Shown here: positions 7,538 through 16,200 of the stretch, piece by piece | Numbering within the stretch: position 1 is the first letter of the stretch | How the letters are laid out: every line of letters starts with the position of its first letter | Origin: Candidatus Latescibacterota bacterium | GTDB lineage: Bacteria; Latescibacterota; UBA2968; GCA-2709665 | Direction: 5' to 3' | Assembly: GCA_012271065.1 (NCBI GenBank) | Contig: JAAXHE010000107.1 | Location: 1-46,180, forward strand | Length of the DNA stretch: 46,180 nucleotides | Program-made: the position numbers and the translations under genes | The notes under the pieces: generated by a model | Databases searched by the model: none | The model's input: the letters and a program-made list of their open reading frames with translations, nothing else | What the model was told of the DNA's origin: nothing

Positions 7538-8308
7538 ATGCCAAATCTGATTGCGTGCAACCTGAACAGCTATCGACAGTATCGGGACGGCGCGTTCGAA
7601 CATCTTGCGCGGATCGGTCTGACCCACGTGGAAATTCCATGTCCGGAGCCCGAAGATGGGGATGCGGTTCAGCGTGAACTGGACGGCTTCGGACTGCGCG
7701 CGTCCAGTCTGATCATTCGCTGTGAGATGCACGCCGACGACGTGGTCCAGAGGTTCGCGCACTCGCTGAATACCGTGGCGGAGATGGGGGTCGGCCTGGT
7801 GTTCACGAGCGTAAAGACCGGAGGCGTAGACCGGGATTTCGTCTACGGCAGACTGCAGGATATCGGTGACGCGGCGGCCGAAAGGGGCATCGTCGTGGCC
7901 ATGGAAACGCATCCGGATCTGGTTACGAATGCCGACGTGGCGCTGGAGACGATGAGGGGCGTGAATCATCCCAATATCGGCATCAATTTCGATACGGCGA
8001 ACGTACACTATTATAACGAGGGCGTGGATTCGGTCGAGCAGTTTCGAAAGGTATCGCACGCGGTGGCAGCCGTGCATCTGAAGGATACGAACGGCGCCTT
8101 TCAGACCTGGCACTTCCCCGCACTTGGCGAGGGCATCGTGGATTTTCCTTCTATATTCGAGATCTTCGCCAGCCACGGACGCAACGGGCCCTATACGCTG
8201 GAACTGGAGGGCATCCAGGGTGAATCGCTGACGCGGCGCGAAGTGGAACAACGCGTCGAGCAGTCGATGGATTACCTTCGCGCCCGCGGGCTTGCGGAGC
8301 GTCCATGA
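7538..8308 (+). CDS. sugar phosphate isomerase/epimerase (xylose isomerase-like TIM barrel)
   Basis: A 256-residue AP-endonuclease-2-type TIM barrel. The start at 7538 is set by AGGAGG (7528-7533), which overlaps the permease stop; a longer open frame reaching back to 6767 crosses the permease gene in another frame and is not real. Likely metal ligands are Glu123 (AMETHPD), Asp152 (NFDTAN), His180 (AVHLKD) and Glu224 (LELEGI). The family interconverts ketoses or inositol derivatives and is highly expanded in sugar-degrading bacteria. The last codon overlaps the start of the ROK kinase (ATGA), so both probably act on the same sugar. Exact substrate unknown. Confidence 0.88.
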   Translation: MPNLIACNLNSYRQYRDGAFEHLARIGLTHVEIPCPEPEDGDAVQRELDGFGLRASSLIIRCEMHADDVVQRFAHSLNTVAEMGVGLVFTSVKTGGVDRDFVYGRLQDIGDAAAERGIVVAMETHPDLVTNADVALETMRGVNHPNIGINFDTANVHYYNEGVDSVEQFRKVSHAVAAVHLKDTNGAFQTWHFPALGEGIVDFPSIFEIFASHGRNGPYTLELEGIQGESLTRREVEQRVEQSMDYLRARGLAERP

Positions 8309-9255
8309 TCCTTGCGGTGGATATCGGCGGTACCAATTTCAGCCTCGCGCTGGGAACGCCGGACGGGCGCATTCTAAAGCGGACTACCGGTTCCACCGAT
8401 CGCTCCGGCGGCGCCGGATGGATGATTGAGCGGGTCCTGAAGGTCGGACGCCGTTTTATCGCGTCATCCCCCGAAGCCGTGTCCGCTTGCGGAATCAGTT
8501 TTGGCGGCCCCGTGGATTTCGCATCCCAGCGGATCGTCAATTCCACACACGTGGCGGGTTGGGACGGCGTGGCCTTTCCCGAGACCATTCAAAGGGACCT
8601 CGGGATACCGGCAGTTGTGGATAACGATGCCAACGTAGGCGCGCTGGGCGAATTGACGTTCGGCGCGGGCAGGGGCTGCCGCCACCTGATCTATTACAAC
8701 ATCGGCACGGGTATCGGCGCGGGAATCATCATCGACGGGGAGATCTACCGCGGCGCCAACGGCAACGCGGGGGAACTGGGACACGTGCCGGTGCTTCCGG
8801 ATGGTCCGCTTTGCGATTGCGGCAACCGGGGATGTCTCGAAGCGCTATGCTCAGGCACGGCCATCGGGCGACGCGGGGAGGAGGCCGTACGCACGCGGCC
8901 CGGAAGGGGCGGCGGCATCCGCCAGGCCGAGGGAGGCTCGGTTACGGCCAAGGCGGTCTTCGATGCCGCGCGCGCCGGGGACCCGCTCGCGCTGGACCTG
9001 GTGAACGAGACGTGTCGATATCTGGGCATGGGTGTTGCGGCGGCAATGAATGCGCTTGCGCCCGAAGCCATTGTGATTGGCGGCAGCGTGGCCAAAGCCG
9101 GCAGGGTGCTCTTCGAGCCGCTGCGGGAACAGGCGGACCGTTTTCTGATGCCGGTGCACAGGCCCCATCTCAGGATTCTTCCCGCCCGGCTGAAAGGCAA
9201 GTCGGGCTTGCTGGGCGCGGTGGCGCTGGCCGCTTCATCAGGCGCCGCGGACTGA
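8305..9255 (+). CDS. ROK-family sugar kinase (glucokinase-like)
   Basis: A 316-residue cytoplasmic kinase starting in an ATGA overlap with the isomerase. ATP-binding DIGGT is at 6-10, and the catalytic Asp is expected at 108 in VVDNDANVGA. The ROK zinc site is complete: His160 in GELGH, then Cys170, Cys172 and Cys177 in CDCGNRGC. The absence of an N-terminal helix-turn-helix makes it an enzyme rather than a ROK repressor. GELGH and the nearby sequence fit glucokinase or N-acetylhexosamine kinases; the real substrate is probably whatever the neighbouring isomerase handles. A DNA glycosylase follows after 36 nt. Confidence 0.9.
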   Translation: MILAVDIGGTNFSLALGTPDGRILKRTTGSTDRSGGAGWMIERVLKVGRRFIASSPEAVSACGISFGGPVDFASQRIVNSTHVAGWDGVAFPETIQRDLGIPAVVDNDANVGALGELTFGAGRGCRHLIYYNIGTGIGAGIIIDGEIYRGANGNAGELGHVPVLPDGPLCDCGNRGCLEALCSGTAIGRRGEEAVRTRPGRGGGIRQAEGGSVTAKAVFDAARAGDPLALDLVNETCRYLGMGVAAAMNALAPEAIVIGGSVAKAGRVLFEPLREQADRFLMPVHRPHLRILPARLKGKSGLLGAVALAASSGAAD

Positions 9256-9291
9256 TCGAGTAGCGACGCGGAGGCGAACATCGAGAATGGA

Positions 9292-9915
9292 TTGACATAC
9301 GATCCGGAAGAAGCGGTTGCGGCGCTTGCAAGGGTGGACGCGCCGCTCGGATGCCTGATGGAGCGCGCCGGACCCTGCCTCCTGGAAGCACGGGCGCCGT
9401 ACCATCCGTTTCGTGCGTTGATGCGTTCGATCGTCTACCAGCAGCTCTCAGGCAAAGCGGCCGGAACCATCTATGGCCGCGTTCTGGATCTGTTTCCTGA
9501 AGCAGATTGTCCGGAGCCGGAACAGGTCCTGGCTTTACCCGACGAGGCGTTCCGCGGAGCGGGGATGTCCCGGGCCAAGGTGGCGGCGGTGAAGGACCTC
9601 GCCGGAAAGACGCTTGAAGGCGCGGTGCCGTCGGGGCAGCGGCTCAACGGGATGCCCGACGATGAAATCATCAGGCGCTTCACCCGTGTCCGCGGAGTTG
9701 GCGAGTGGACCGTGCAGATGATGCTGATATTCGATCTGGGCCGCGCGGACGTGCTGCCGGTGAAGGACCTGGGCGTAAGGAAGGGGTTTATGCTCACCTA
9801 CGGATTGAACGACCTGCCCGACCATGCGGAGCTGTTGGAGCACGGAGAAATCTGGCGTCCATACCGGTCCGTGGCGAGCTGGTACCTGTGGAGGGCGGTG
9901 GAATTGAACGGGTAA
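9292..9915 (+). CDS. DNA-3-methyladenine glycosylase II-like (HhH-GPD superfamily)
   Basis: A 207-residue base-excision repair enzyme that would remove alkylated purines. The core matches AlkA-like short proteins: HPFRALMRSIVYQQLS (38-53), helix-hairpin-helix VRGVGEWTVQMML (133-145) and the catalytic Asp159 in PVKDLGVRKG. It lacks the N-terminal domain of E. coli AlkA, as is usual for the short branch, and lacks the Fe-S Cys cluster of Nth/MutY. The start is set at TTG 9292: the frame opens at 9256 and has no ATG before codon 23, but no strong ribosome site is visible, so the start is uncertain. It is placed 36 nt after the ROK kinase, likely in the same operon, although its role is unrelated. 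Confidence 0.87.
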   Translation: MTYDPEEAVAALARVDAPLGCLMERAGPCLLEARAPYHPFRALMRSIVYQQLSGKAAGTIYGRVLDLFPEADCPEPEQVLALPDEAFRGAGMSRAKVAAVKDLAGKTLEGAVPSGQRLNGMPDDEIIRRFTRVRGVGEWTVQMMLIFDLGRADVLPVKDLGVRKGFMLTYGLNDLPDHAELLEHGEIWRPYRSVASWYLWRAVELNG

Positions 9916-10023
9916 CGGTTACCGGAACGCACGGCGTCCAACCGAACGAGGGATATACCTTCGGGAAGAAAGACGGGAACGGCGGGTCGAATCTCCCGAC
10001 GTCGCGCCGGAAGAGGAGTAATC

Positions 10024-11067
10024 ATGGCAGGTAGTACCTATCGCGCCGGGATTGTGGGTCTCGGCTTCATAGGCGGCGCGGACCAGGTGTCGGGCGACGC
10101 AATAGGACAAATGGTGAGCGACCTGGACGGGACCCACGCCCATGCGTTGAGCGGGCATCCCCGTGTCGTTATGGCGTCCGGGTCCAGCCGGGACGAGGGG
10201 CGCCGGGAGCGTTTTGAGGCCCGAACGGGCGTGCCGACCTACGCCGATTGGGACGAGATGCTCGCCGGGGAGTCACTCGATATCGTAAGCGTGGCGACGT
10301 ATGCCCCGTTTCATGCCGACATCACGGTCGCATGCGCAAAGCGGGGCGTTCGCGCCGTCTATTGCGAAAAACCCGTCGCGACCCGGGTTTCAGACGCCGA
10401 GCGTATGCTCAAAGCGTGCGACGCCGCCGGTACGCTCCTCGTTGTGAACCACAACCGGCGGTTTCAGACCAACCCGCGGCGTCTGCGCTGCCTCGTGGCG
10501 GACGGCGCGCTGGGAGAACTGACGTCCGCGTCCATGCAATGGGGTTCCGGCCGGCTGGGTAACGTGGGTACGCATTTCATCGATACCATTCAGATGTTGA
10601 CGGGGCGGGCCGTCGAGGCCGTGTCGGGAACACTGGATCTGTCCGGAAAACCGGATTGCCGCGGCGATCAGTTCCGCGATCCCGGCGGCTGGGGCATGCT
10701 GCGCCTCGAGCGCGGACTGATCTGCACGGTAGACGCGGCGGACTATGCGACGCTGCCGCCGCTGATCGCCGTCCATGGTACGGAGGGGTCCGCCGTGCTC
10801 GACGGCAGGGGCGTGGTCGTTGAGTACCGGGACGGGCGAAGGGAAGCCTGGCCGGATCCTGCGGGCTCAGTTTCTTCGATGGACCTGGCGGTGGGTGAGA
10901 TTGTGGACTGGCTGGACGGAAAGAGCCCGTTCCCGTACGCGGCATCGGAAGCCGCGCGGACATTGGAGGCAATTGTGGGTTTCCACGTCTCGCATGCCGG
11001 AAACGCCGCGTGGGTCGATTTGCCGCTGACGGGTCAGGACCGTGAACGCGAGGTATTGAGCGGGTAG
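10024..11067 (+). CDS. Gfo/Idh/MocA-family NAD(P)-dependent oxidoreductase
   Basis: A 347-residue dehydrogenase preceded by GGAAGAGGAG. The N-terminal Rossmann fold carries GIVGLGFIGG (9-18). The conserved Glu-Lys-Pro is at 115-117 (YCEKPVA), and the C-terminal catalytic segment includes GTHFIDTIQ (182-190). Family members oxidise or reduce cyclic polyols and sugars, often within inositol or hexose catabolism, which fits the isomerase and kinase upstream. The gap from the glycosylase is 108 nt with no terminator seen. The gene ends 19 nt from the end of a convergent PhyH gene. Confidence 0.9.
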   Translation: MAGSTYRAGIVGLGFIGGADQVSGDAIGQMVSDLDGTHAHALSGHPRVVMASGSSRDEGRRERFEARTGVPTYADWDEMLAGESLDIVSVATYAPFHADITVACAKRGVRAVYCEKPVATRVSDAERMLKACDAAGTLLVVNHNRRFQTNPRRLRCLVADGALGELTSASMQWGSGRLGNVGTHFIDTIQMLTGRAVEAVSGTLDLSGKPDCRGDQFRDPGGWGMLRLERGLICTVDAADYATLPPLIAVHGTEGSAVLDGRGVVVEYRDGRREAWPDPAGSVSSMDLAVGEIVDWLDGKSPFPYAASEAARTLEAIVGFHVSHAGNAAWVDLPLTGQDREREVLSG

Positions 11068-11086
11068 TGAGGAGCCCCGACCAGAG

Positions 11087-11860
11087 TCAACCGGATACGG
11101 ATCCGTACCTGGAGATGGCGTCGTCGGGCCCCACGGGACAGGGGTATTGGTCGGCGGTTCTTCTCTCGCCCAGTTGAGGATTGCCCAGTGCATTGTAGCA
11201 GATGATGAACGACCTCCGATGGCGGCTGGACGTATTGGGCGTTGAGGAATGGAGAAGGTTGCAGTCGAAGAAGAGGACCGAACCCGGTGACATCTCGCAG
11301 TTGATGCAGTCGAACAGGGGTTCGATCTCCTTAATTCTTGCGGGATCCGTGCCGGTCTGCGTGCCAACTCTGACGTGGTCCAGTCGCCCGAGGCGATGGG
11401 ATCCGCGAAGGACCCGCAGGCAGCCGTTTTCCCGCGTGCATTCGTCCAGGGCGATAAACGCGCTGATCATGCGTGGAAAGACGAAACCCTGGTTATACCA
11501 GTATCCATAGTCCTGGTGCCATTCCCAGGCGCCCCCTTCAGGTGCGTCTTTGAACATCACCTTGCCATGGAAGAAGGCAACCTCCTCGCCCAGCAGGATG
11601 CGGATATTGTTGACAATGCGTGGACACGTGGAAACCGCGGTCCAGATGTCGTCTCCCAGTTCGTGCCAGATCGACAGCCTGGACGCCATTCCCGATGCGT
11701 CTTCAGTCGCGCGCGTGTTTTCCGCGACCCGCGCGCCCGTTTCAACCGCGTCGATCAGGATGCGGACTTCGTCTTCGCTGAAGAGGCTGTCCGAAGTGAC
11801 GTATCCGTTCCTGTGAAAACCCGCAACTGCATCGGGATCCAGGTATTCCGGCACCTCCAT
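11087..11860 (-). CDS. phytanoyl-CoA dioxygenase (PhyH) family protein
   Basis: A 257-residue Fe(II)/2-oxoglutarate-dependent oxygenase. The iron triad is intact: His115 and Asp117 in WHQDYGYW and His204 in NLLHSS. An Arg cluster at 213-216 (RHRR) can bind 2-oxoglutarate. ATG 11860 follows an AAAGG ribosome site. PhyH proteins hydroxylate very diverse small molecules and only some act on phytanoyl-CoA, so the substrate is unknown. The gene stands alone on the minus strand, convergent with the Gfo/Idh gene. It is one of three PhyH genes in the window (others at 37.0 and 38.3 kb). Confidence 0.9.
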   Translation of the reverse strand: MEVPEYLDPDAVAGFHRNGYVTSDSLFSEDEVRILIDAVETGARVAENTRATEDASGMASRLSIWHELGDDIWTAVSTCPRIVNNIRILLGEEVAFFHGKVMFKDAPEGGAWEWHQDYGYWYNQGFVFPRMISAFIALDECTRENGCLRVLRGSHRLGRLDHVRVGTQTGTDPARIKEIEPLFDCINCEMSPGSVLFFDCNLLHSSTPNTSSRHRRSFIICYNALGNPQLGERRTADQYPCPVGPDDAISRYGSVSG

Positions 11861-12090
11861 ACTTCGGCCTTTCTTCCTTACATCGGGTTAATCGGGCTGG
11901 TCTGAATGTCCTGGATGGGCTCCGCAACGGCGTTGTGCGCAAAAATCTCAGTTCAATATAAGGGCTGCGGCGTTGATTCGCAAACGGGGATGATCGAATC
12001 TTCGCCCGGGAATATACGCCCCCCAAATTGCGAATGGGGATGGCGCGGGGACGCGTTGAGTTTCCGCGTTGTACTTTTCGGGAGGCACAG

Positions 12091-12486
12091 GTGTCCGGTC
12101 GCAGATTGCGAATTCTGATTGCAAAGGTCGGTCTGGATGGGCACGACCGCGGCGCCAAGGTGGTGGCGCGCGCGCTGAGGGATGCGGGGATGGAAGTCAT
12201 CTATACCGGCCTGCACCGCACGCCGGATGAGGTGGTGAACGCCGCGATCCAGGAGGACGTGGACGTGCTGGGCATCAGTTCTCTCTCGGGAGCCCACCTG
12301 ACGATCTTCCCCAAAGTGATGGATCTCCTGGAGGCACGGGGCGCGGATAACATTCTTGTGGTCGGCGGCGGCATCATGACGCCACAGGACCGGGAAGCGC
12401 TCAAGGCGAGAGGACTTGCGTTCTTCTGGGGCCCCGGAACGCATACCGGCGACATTGCCGCATGCCTCCGGGAAGCCGTGAAATGA
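12091..12486 (+). CDS. cobalamin-binding subunit of methylmalonyl-CoA mutase type (small B12 domain protein)
   Basis: A 131-residue stand-alone B12-binding domain. Start GTG 12091 is preferred because GGGAGG ends 6 nt upstream; longer upstream ATG starts lack a ribosome site. DGHDRG at 16-21 supplies the lower axial ligand His18, with SSLSG near 69-73 and VVGGG near 90-95 for the nucleotide tail. This matches the C-terminal or separate small subunit of methylmalonyl- or isobutyryl-CoA mutases. Its last codon overlaps the meaB start (ATGA). The catalytic TIM-barrel subunit is not in the window. It probably interconverts succinyl-CoA and methylmalonyl-CoA with that missing subunit. Confidence 0.9.
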   Translation: MSGRRLRILIAKVGLDGHDRGAKVVARALRDAGMEVIYTGLHRTPDEVVNAAIQEDVDVLGISSLSGAHLTIFPKVMDLLEARGADNILVVGGGIMTPQDREALKARGLAFFWGPGTHTGDIAACLREAVK

Positions 12487-13415
12487 GAGACCTGGCCGGA
12501 CGGGTGCTCGCGGGTGATGTCCGCGCCGCGGCGCGGGCCATTTCGCTCATAGAGAGACGTGAAAGCGACAGGGCGTCCCTTCTGGCAGCCCTGTACCCTT
12601 CAACGGGCGGCGCCTGCCGGATCGGCATCACCGGACCGCCGGGCGCGGGCAAGAGTACGCTTGCAGGCTGTCTCGCGCAGCGCTTTGTGGAAGCCGGAAG
12701 GGCTGTGGGCGTTCTGGCCGTGGATATCGCCAGCCCGTTCTCCGGAGGCGCCCTGCTGGGCGATCGCATCCGGATGCAGGGCCTCGCGAGCGATCCCGCG
12801 GTGTTCATTCGCAGCATGGGCAACGAAGGCCGGCCGGGCGGGCTGTGCAGCGCCGCGCTGGACGCGATACGCGTGATGGAAGCCATGGGAAAGGACGTGG
12901 TGCTCGTGGAGACCGCGGGGGTCGGACAGACCGACGTGGACGTGGCCCACTGCGTGGATGCCGTCGTGCTGACCCTGGTGCCCGAGTCTGGTGATGAGGT
13001 CCAGTTGCTGAAAGCCGGCGTGATGGAAATCGCGGACGTGATTGCGCTGAACAAGTCCGACCGTCCCGGGGCGACCGGTCTGGCGGCAGAGCTGAGAGAA
13101 ACCCTTCACGCGCGCGGTGAAGTCGATGGCTGGGAAACCCGGCTCGTTCGTACGGTCGGGACACACGGGGAGGGCGTGGCCGAGCTTTATGAGACGCTCG
13201 AGGCATACTCGCGCCACCTGAAGACTGCAGACAGATTGGCGGTCTTGCGCGAACGGCAGATCCGGCGTGAATTGCGGGAGCGCGTGGAAGGGCGGCTTGC
13301 ATCCAGATTGAATGCCGCGCTGGAGCGGAAATGCCTGGACCGCGCCGTCGCCCGGATCCACGCGGGAGAGGACGATCCTTACGCCGCCGCGGAGGGGTTA
13401 TTGTGCGAAATCTGA
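12483..13415 (+). CDS. meaB: methylmalonyl-CoA mutase-associated GTPase MeaB
   Basis: A 310-residue G3E-type GTPase that gates loading and repair of adenosylcobalamin in the mutase. G1 GPPGAGKST is at 51-59, followed by AVDIASPFSGGALLGDR (switch region), the ETAGVGQTDVDV motif and NKSD for guanine specificity. The C-terminal dimerisation helices are present. The start ATG at 12483 forms an ATGA overlap with the B12 subunit, a classic arrangement, so both are clearly coupled. No mutase large subunit follows; an acquired restriction-modification locus comes next. Confidence 0.92.
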   Translation: MRDLAGRVLAGDVRAAARAISLIERRESDRASLLAALYPSTGGACRIGITGPPGAGKSTLAGCLAQRFVEAGRAVGVLAVDIASPFSGGALLGDRIRMQGLASDPAVFIRSMGNEGRPGGLCSAALDAIRVMEAMGKDVVLVETAGVGQTDVDVAHCVDAVVLTLVPESGDEVQLLKAGVMEIADVIALNKSDRPGATGLAAELRETLHARGEVDGWETRLVRTVGTHGEGVAELYETLEAYSRHLKTADRLAVLRERQIRRELRERVEGRLASRLNAALERKCLDRAVARIHAGEDDPYAAAEGLLCEI

Positions 13416-13651
13416 GTCCGTGGTGGACGGAGGCGTGAGGCGCCCGGCTGACCTGTCTGATTGAGTGTCCACGCAGGACACAAATCAGGCTGCCGGAACA
13501 GACGGCGGTCCTAATCAGAAGTGATTCGTAAGCCGAAGCGCGTACAGGATGGAGCTTTTTGATGAGACGATGGAACATCACCGGCACGCAAAGCCGGAAG
13601 TTCAAATAGGGAAGTACGATTTATGGCAATCAACAGGGACAAACCCGATCG

Positions 13652-14422
13652 GTGGACATGTTTAACGACTGGTTTATGCGCTTTGCACCGGAGGCTTACC
13701 GTTCGACGCGGACCCAAACCGCAAAGGACGTCGAGGCGACCCTCGATGCGACGAAGAATTTAACGAACGTCGGAGTGGAACTGCTGAGATCGAAACCATC
13801 GGTGTTGCCATCATTGCGCATGTCGACATGCCCTCCCCTGGCCGTGGACCGACTCATCGGCGTCGCCGGCGTCTCCAAGAACCTGGTCAAGTCGATGGAT
13901 AAAGATAACAGACTCCCCCCGCGAATGCCGATTCGTAAGCTGAACAGAGACCTTGAGAAGATTGCAAAGGTAATCGAGAAGATGGCTGACCCGGATGTCT
14001 TTGTTTGGTTGGAGCGCAGGGACAATCCGTCCGAACAGGAATTCTACCGGGCGGCGACGATCGTGGCTGATCGCTTGTGCGGGGCCGTTGCCAATCCAAT
14101 CATCCGCAACGCGCAGGAAGGGACCCGAGAGTCGATTAATATTCCTGTGGACGCGGTTGTGATGCCCAAGGCAGCGAAGACAGCCGACTTGCCGGTACTA
14201 ATCGAAGCAAAGTCGGCGGGTGATTTCACGAACGTCAACAAGCGACGGAAAGAAGAAGCGACTAAGATGAACCAATTGCGCCGGACCTACGGAGACAACG
14301 TGCGCTACATCCTGTTTCTGTGTGGGTATTTTGATAGCGGATATCTCGGCTATGAGGCGGCGGAAGGCATTGACTGGGTCTGGGAGCATCGTATCAACGA
14401 TCTTGGCGAGCTTGGATTATAG
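13652..14422 (+). CDS. XamI-family type II restriction endonuclease, probably disrupted
   Basis: A 256-residue frame starting at GTG 13652 with no ribosome site. The sequence matches the XamI family (GTCGAC cutters): NDWFMRFAPEAYR near the start, PIIRNAQE (149-156), and the nuclease core with Asp167 and Glu185-Ala-Lys187 in VLIEAKSAGDF, ending LGYEAAEGIDWVWEHRI. Two features suggest damage. An ATG at 13623, with AGGGA upstream, starts a different frame reading MAINRDKPDRW, which resembles the usual N-terminus of this family, so a short out-of-frame deletion seems to lie at about 13645-13655. Also, RNAQE is joined almost directly to INIPVD, where I recall family members having several dozen more residues. 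The stop abuts the methyltransferase start. The family call is firm; the inactivation is inference from memory of homologues. Confidence 0.75.
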   Translation: MDMFNDWFMRFAPEAYRSTRTQTAKDVEATLDATKNLTNVGVELLRSKPSVLPSLRMSTCPPLAVDRLIGVAGVSKNLVKSMDKDNRLPPRMPIRKLNRDLEKIAKVIEKMADPDVFVWLERRDNPSEQEFYRAATIVADRLCGAVANPIIRNAQEGTRESINIPVDAVVMPKAAKTADLPVLIEAKSAGDFTNVNKRRKEEATKMNQLRRTYGDNVRYILFLCGYFDSGYLGYEAAEGIDWVWEHRINDLGELGL

Positions 14423-16024
14423 ATGATGAAAAGAGCGTTTACAGGATTGGAGACGCGTCGGCTGGCACTACAGGATGAACTGGATGCTAGAAGAGACGCA
14501 GCCGCACGGAACAGAATGGGGCAGTTCGCTACGCCAGCCAACTTGGCTGTAGACATTTTGCGTTACGCGAAAACCTGTCTCGGCAAGAACGAGAGATTGC
14601 GTTTTATCGACCCGGCAATCGGGACTGGTGCCTTCTATTCGGCGCTGTTGCAAGAGTATTCGGATTCCCGAATCGAAGCTGCTATCGGATATGAGATAGA
14701 CCCGCACTACGGTAGACCGGCAACGAAGCTGTGGGAAAAGACGGGCCTCGAAATAATAATGGGGAACTTTACGCGGGCCGACGCGCCAGAGGCCCCCGAT
14801 CGGTACAATCTGCTCATCTGCAATCCGCCCTATGTGCGACATCACCACATTGACAGTGTGGAGAAACAGCGGTTGAGGTCGCGCGCCCAAGCCGCTTCTG
14901 GGGTTACAATTAACGGTCTGGCCGGGCTGTACTGCTATTTCCTGTGCATAAGCCATATGTGGATGAACGCCGGCGGACTGGCGGGGTGGTTAATCCCAAG
15001 CGAATTCATGGACGTGAAGTATGGGATAGCGGTGAAACGCTACTTACTCGACAAGGTGACTCTTCATCACATTCACCGCTTCGATCCGAACAACGTGCAA
15101 TTCTCCGATGCACTCGTGTCATCGGCTGTGGTGTGGTTCCGGAATGAACGTCCTCGACCACGACATCAAGTGCGATTTACCTACGGCGGAACCCTTGAAC
15201 AACCAATGTTGGATCGGTTGGTCCCCCTCGAAAAGTTGCGTCGTGAGCAAAAATGGACGCGTTTTCCTAAGGGCAAAATCAATGAAACGGCCGATGGACC
15301 GGTGCTGGGTGACTTCTTCAAGGTAAAACGCGGTTTGGCTACGGGTAACAACAGGTATTTCATTTTGTCAGCTGAGGAGATTCGTAGGCGAGAGCTGCCG
15401 ATGGGTGCATTCAAACCAATTTTGCCGAGCCCTAGATATGTGCCCTACGACGAAATCGAGGGCGATCGAGTAGGCAATCCCATTCTCAAACAGCGATTGT
15501 TCCTGCTCGACCCGCCGTGGACGGAAAGCGAAGTCAAGAAACGCTATCCAAATCTGTGGACATATCTGGAAGAAGGCAAGGCGGAGGGCGTAGCTGATCG
15601 CTATATCTGTCGGCATCGGGCGTTGTGGTACAGGCAGGAATCCCGGCCGCCTGCTCCGTTCGTCTGTACCTATCTGGGCCGGAGCGACAGGAAGAGCGGA
15701 AGGCCGTTCCGTTTCATATTGAACAATTCGAAGGCAACGGCAGCAAACGTGTATCTGATGTTGTACCCGAAGGAACCGATAAATCGCGTCATCCAGGAAA
15801 AGCCGCTGCTGAAACGCCAGGTGTGGAAATTCCTTAACGAGATCTCTCCACAAGTGATGCTCGGGGAGGGTCGCGTCTATGGAGGCGGACTGCATAAGCT
15901 GGAGCCCAAGGAGTTGGCAAACGTCCCCGCGGAAGCCATCGCCGGACTGTTTCCCGAATCGGCTCGACCGAACCGGGCAAAGCAAGCTGATCTCTTTGAC
16001 AAAACGACGACGCACAGACTATAA
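14423..16024 (+). CDS. Eco57I/TaqI-like N6-adenine DNA methyltransferase (partner of XamI-type nuclease)
   Basis: A 533-residue class I methyltransferase beginning directly after the endonuclease stop (ATG 14423, or 14426). QFATPANLAVDIL (34-46) and motif I DPAIGTGAF (63-71) bind S-adenosylmethionine; motif IV NPPY (134-137) is the N6-adenine active site. The C-terminal half is the target recognition domain. Length and motifs look intact. If homologous to M.XamI it would protect GTCGAC sites. With a damaged nuclease it may now be a solitary methyltransferase giving an epigenetic mark. Base composition is lower in GC than the flanking genes, suggesting the pair was acquired. Confidence 0.88.
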   Translation: MMKRAFTGLETRRLALQDELDARRDAAARNRMGQFATPANLAVDILRYAKTCLGKNERLRFIDPAIGTGAFYSALLQEYSDSRIEAAIGYEIDPHYGRPATKLWEKTGLEIIMGNFTRADAPEAPDRYNLLICNPPYVRHHHIDSVEKQRLRSRAQAASGVTINGLAGLYCYFLCISHMWMNAGGLAGWLIPSEFMDVKYGIAVKRYLLDKVTLHHIHRFDPNNVQFSDALVSSAVVWFRNERPRPRHQVRFTYGGTLEQPMLDRLVPLEKLRREQKWTRFPKGKINETADGPVLGDFFKVKRGLATGNNRYFILSAEEIRRRELPMGAFKPILPSPRYVPYDEIEGDRVGNPILKQRLFLLDPPWTESEVKKRYPNLWTYLEEGKAEGVADRYICRHRALWYRQESRPPAPFVCTYLGRSDRKSGRPFRFILNNSKATAANVYLMLYPKEPINRVIQEKPLLKRQVWKFLNEISPQVMLGEGRVYGGGLHKLEPKELANVPAEAIAGLFPESARPNRAKQADLFDKTTTHRL

Positions 16025-16200
16025 ACGCCAACAGCAACTGGTGATTGGTGCAGTTTGAAACCAAGCGGTCCGTCGCAATGGCTCCGAATGCTCGATACCC
16101 ACTGTTTTTCCAGCCATTGAGTGTGTTGCGTTCCGGAGCCTATCATAGGGGCATTGCCGGACGGTATTTGTGAGACTTGGTAAATCGTGAGTTCCCCCCC

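Noticed and set aside
13457..13488. Hairpin CTGATT-GA-GTGTCC / GGACAC-A-AATCAG after meaB
   Set aside because: Stem is interrupted and no T-run follows, so it is not called a terminator; it may simply mark the border of the acquired restriction-modification locus.
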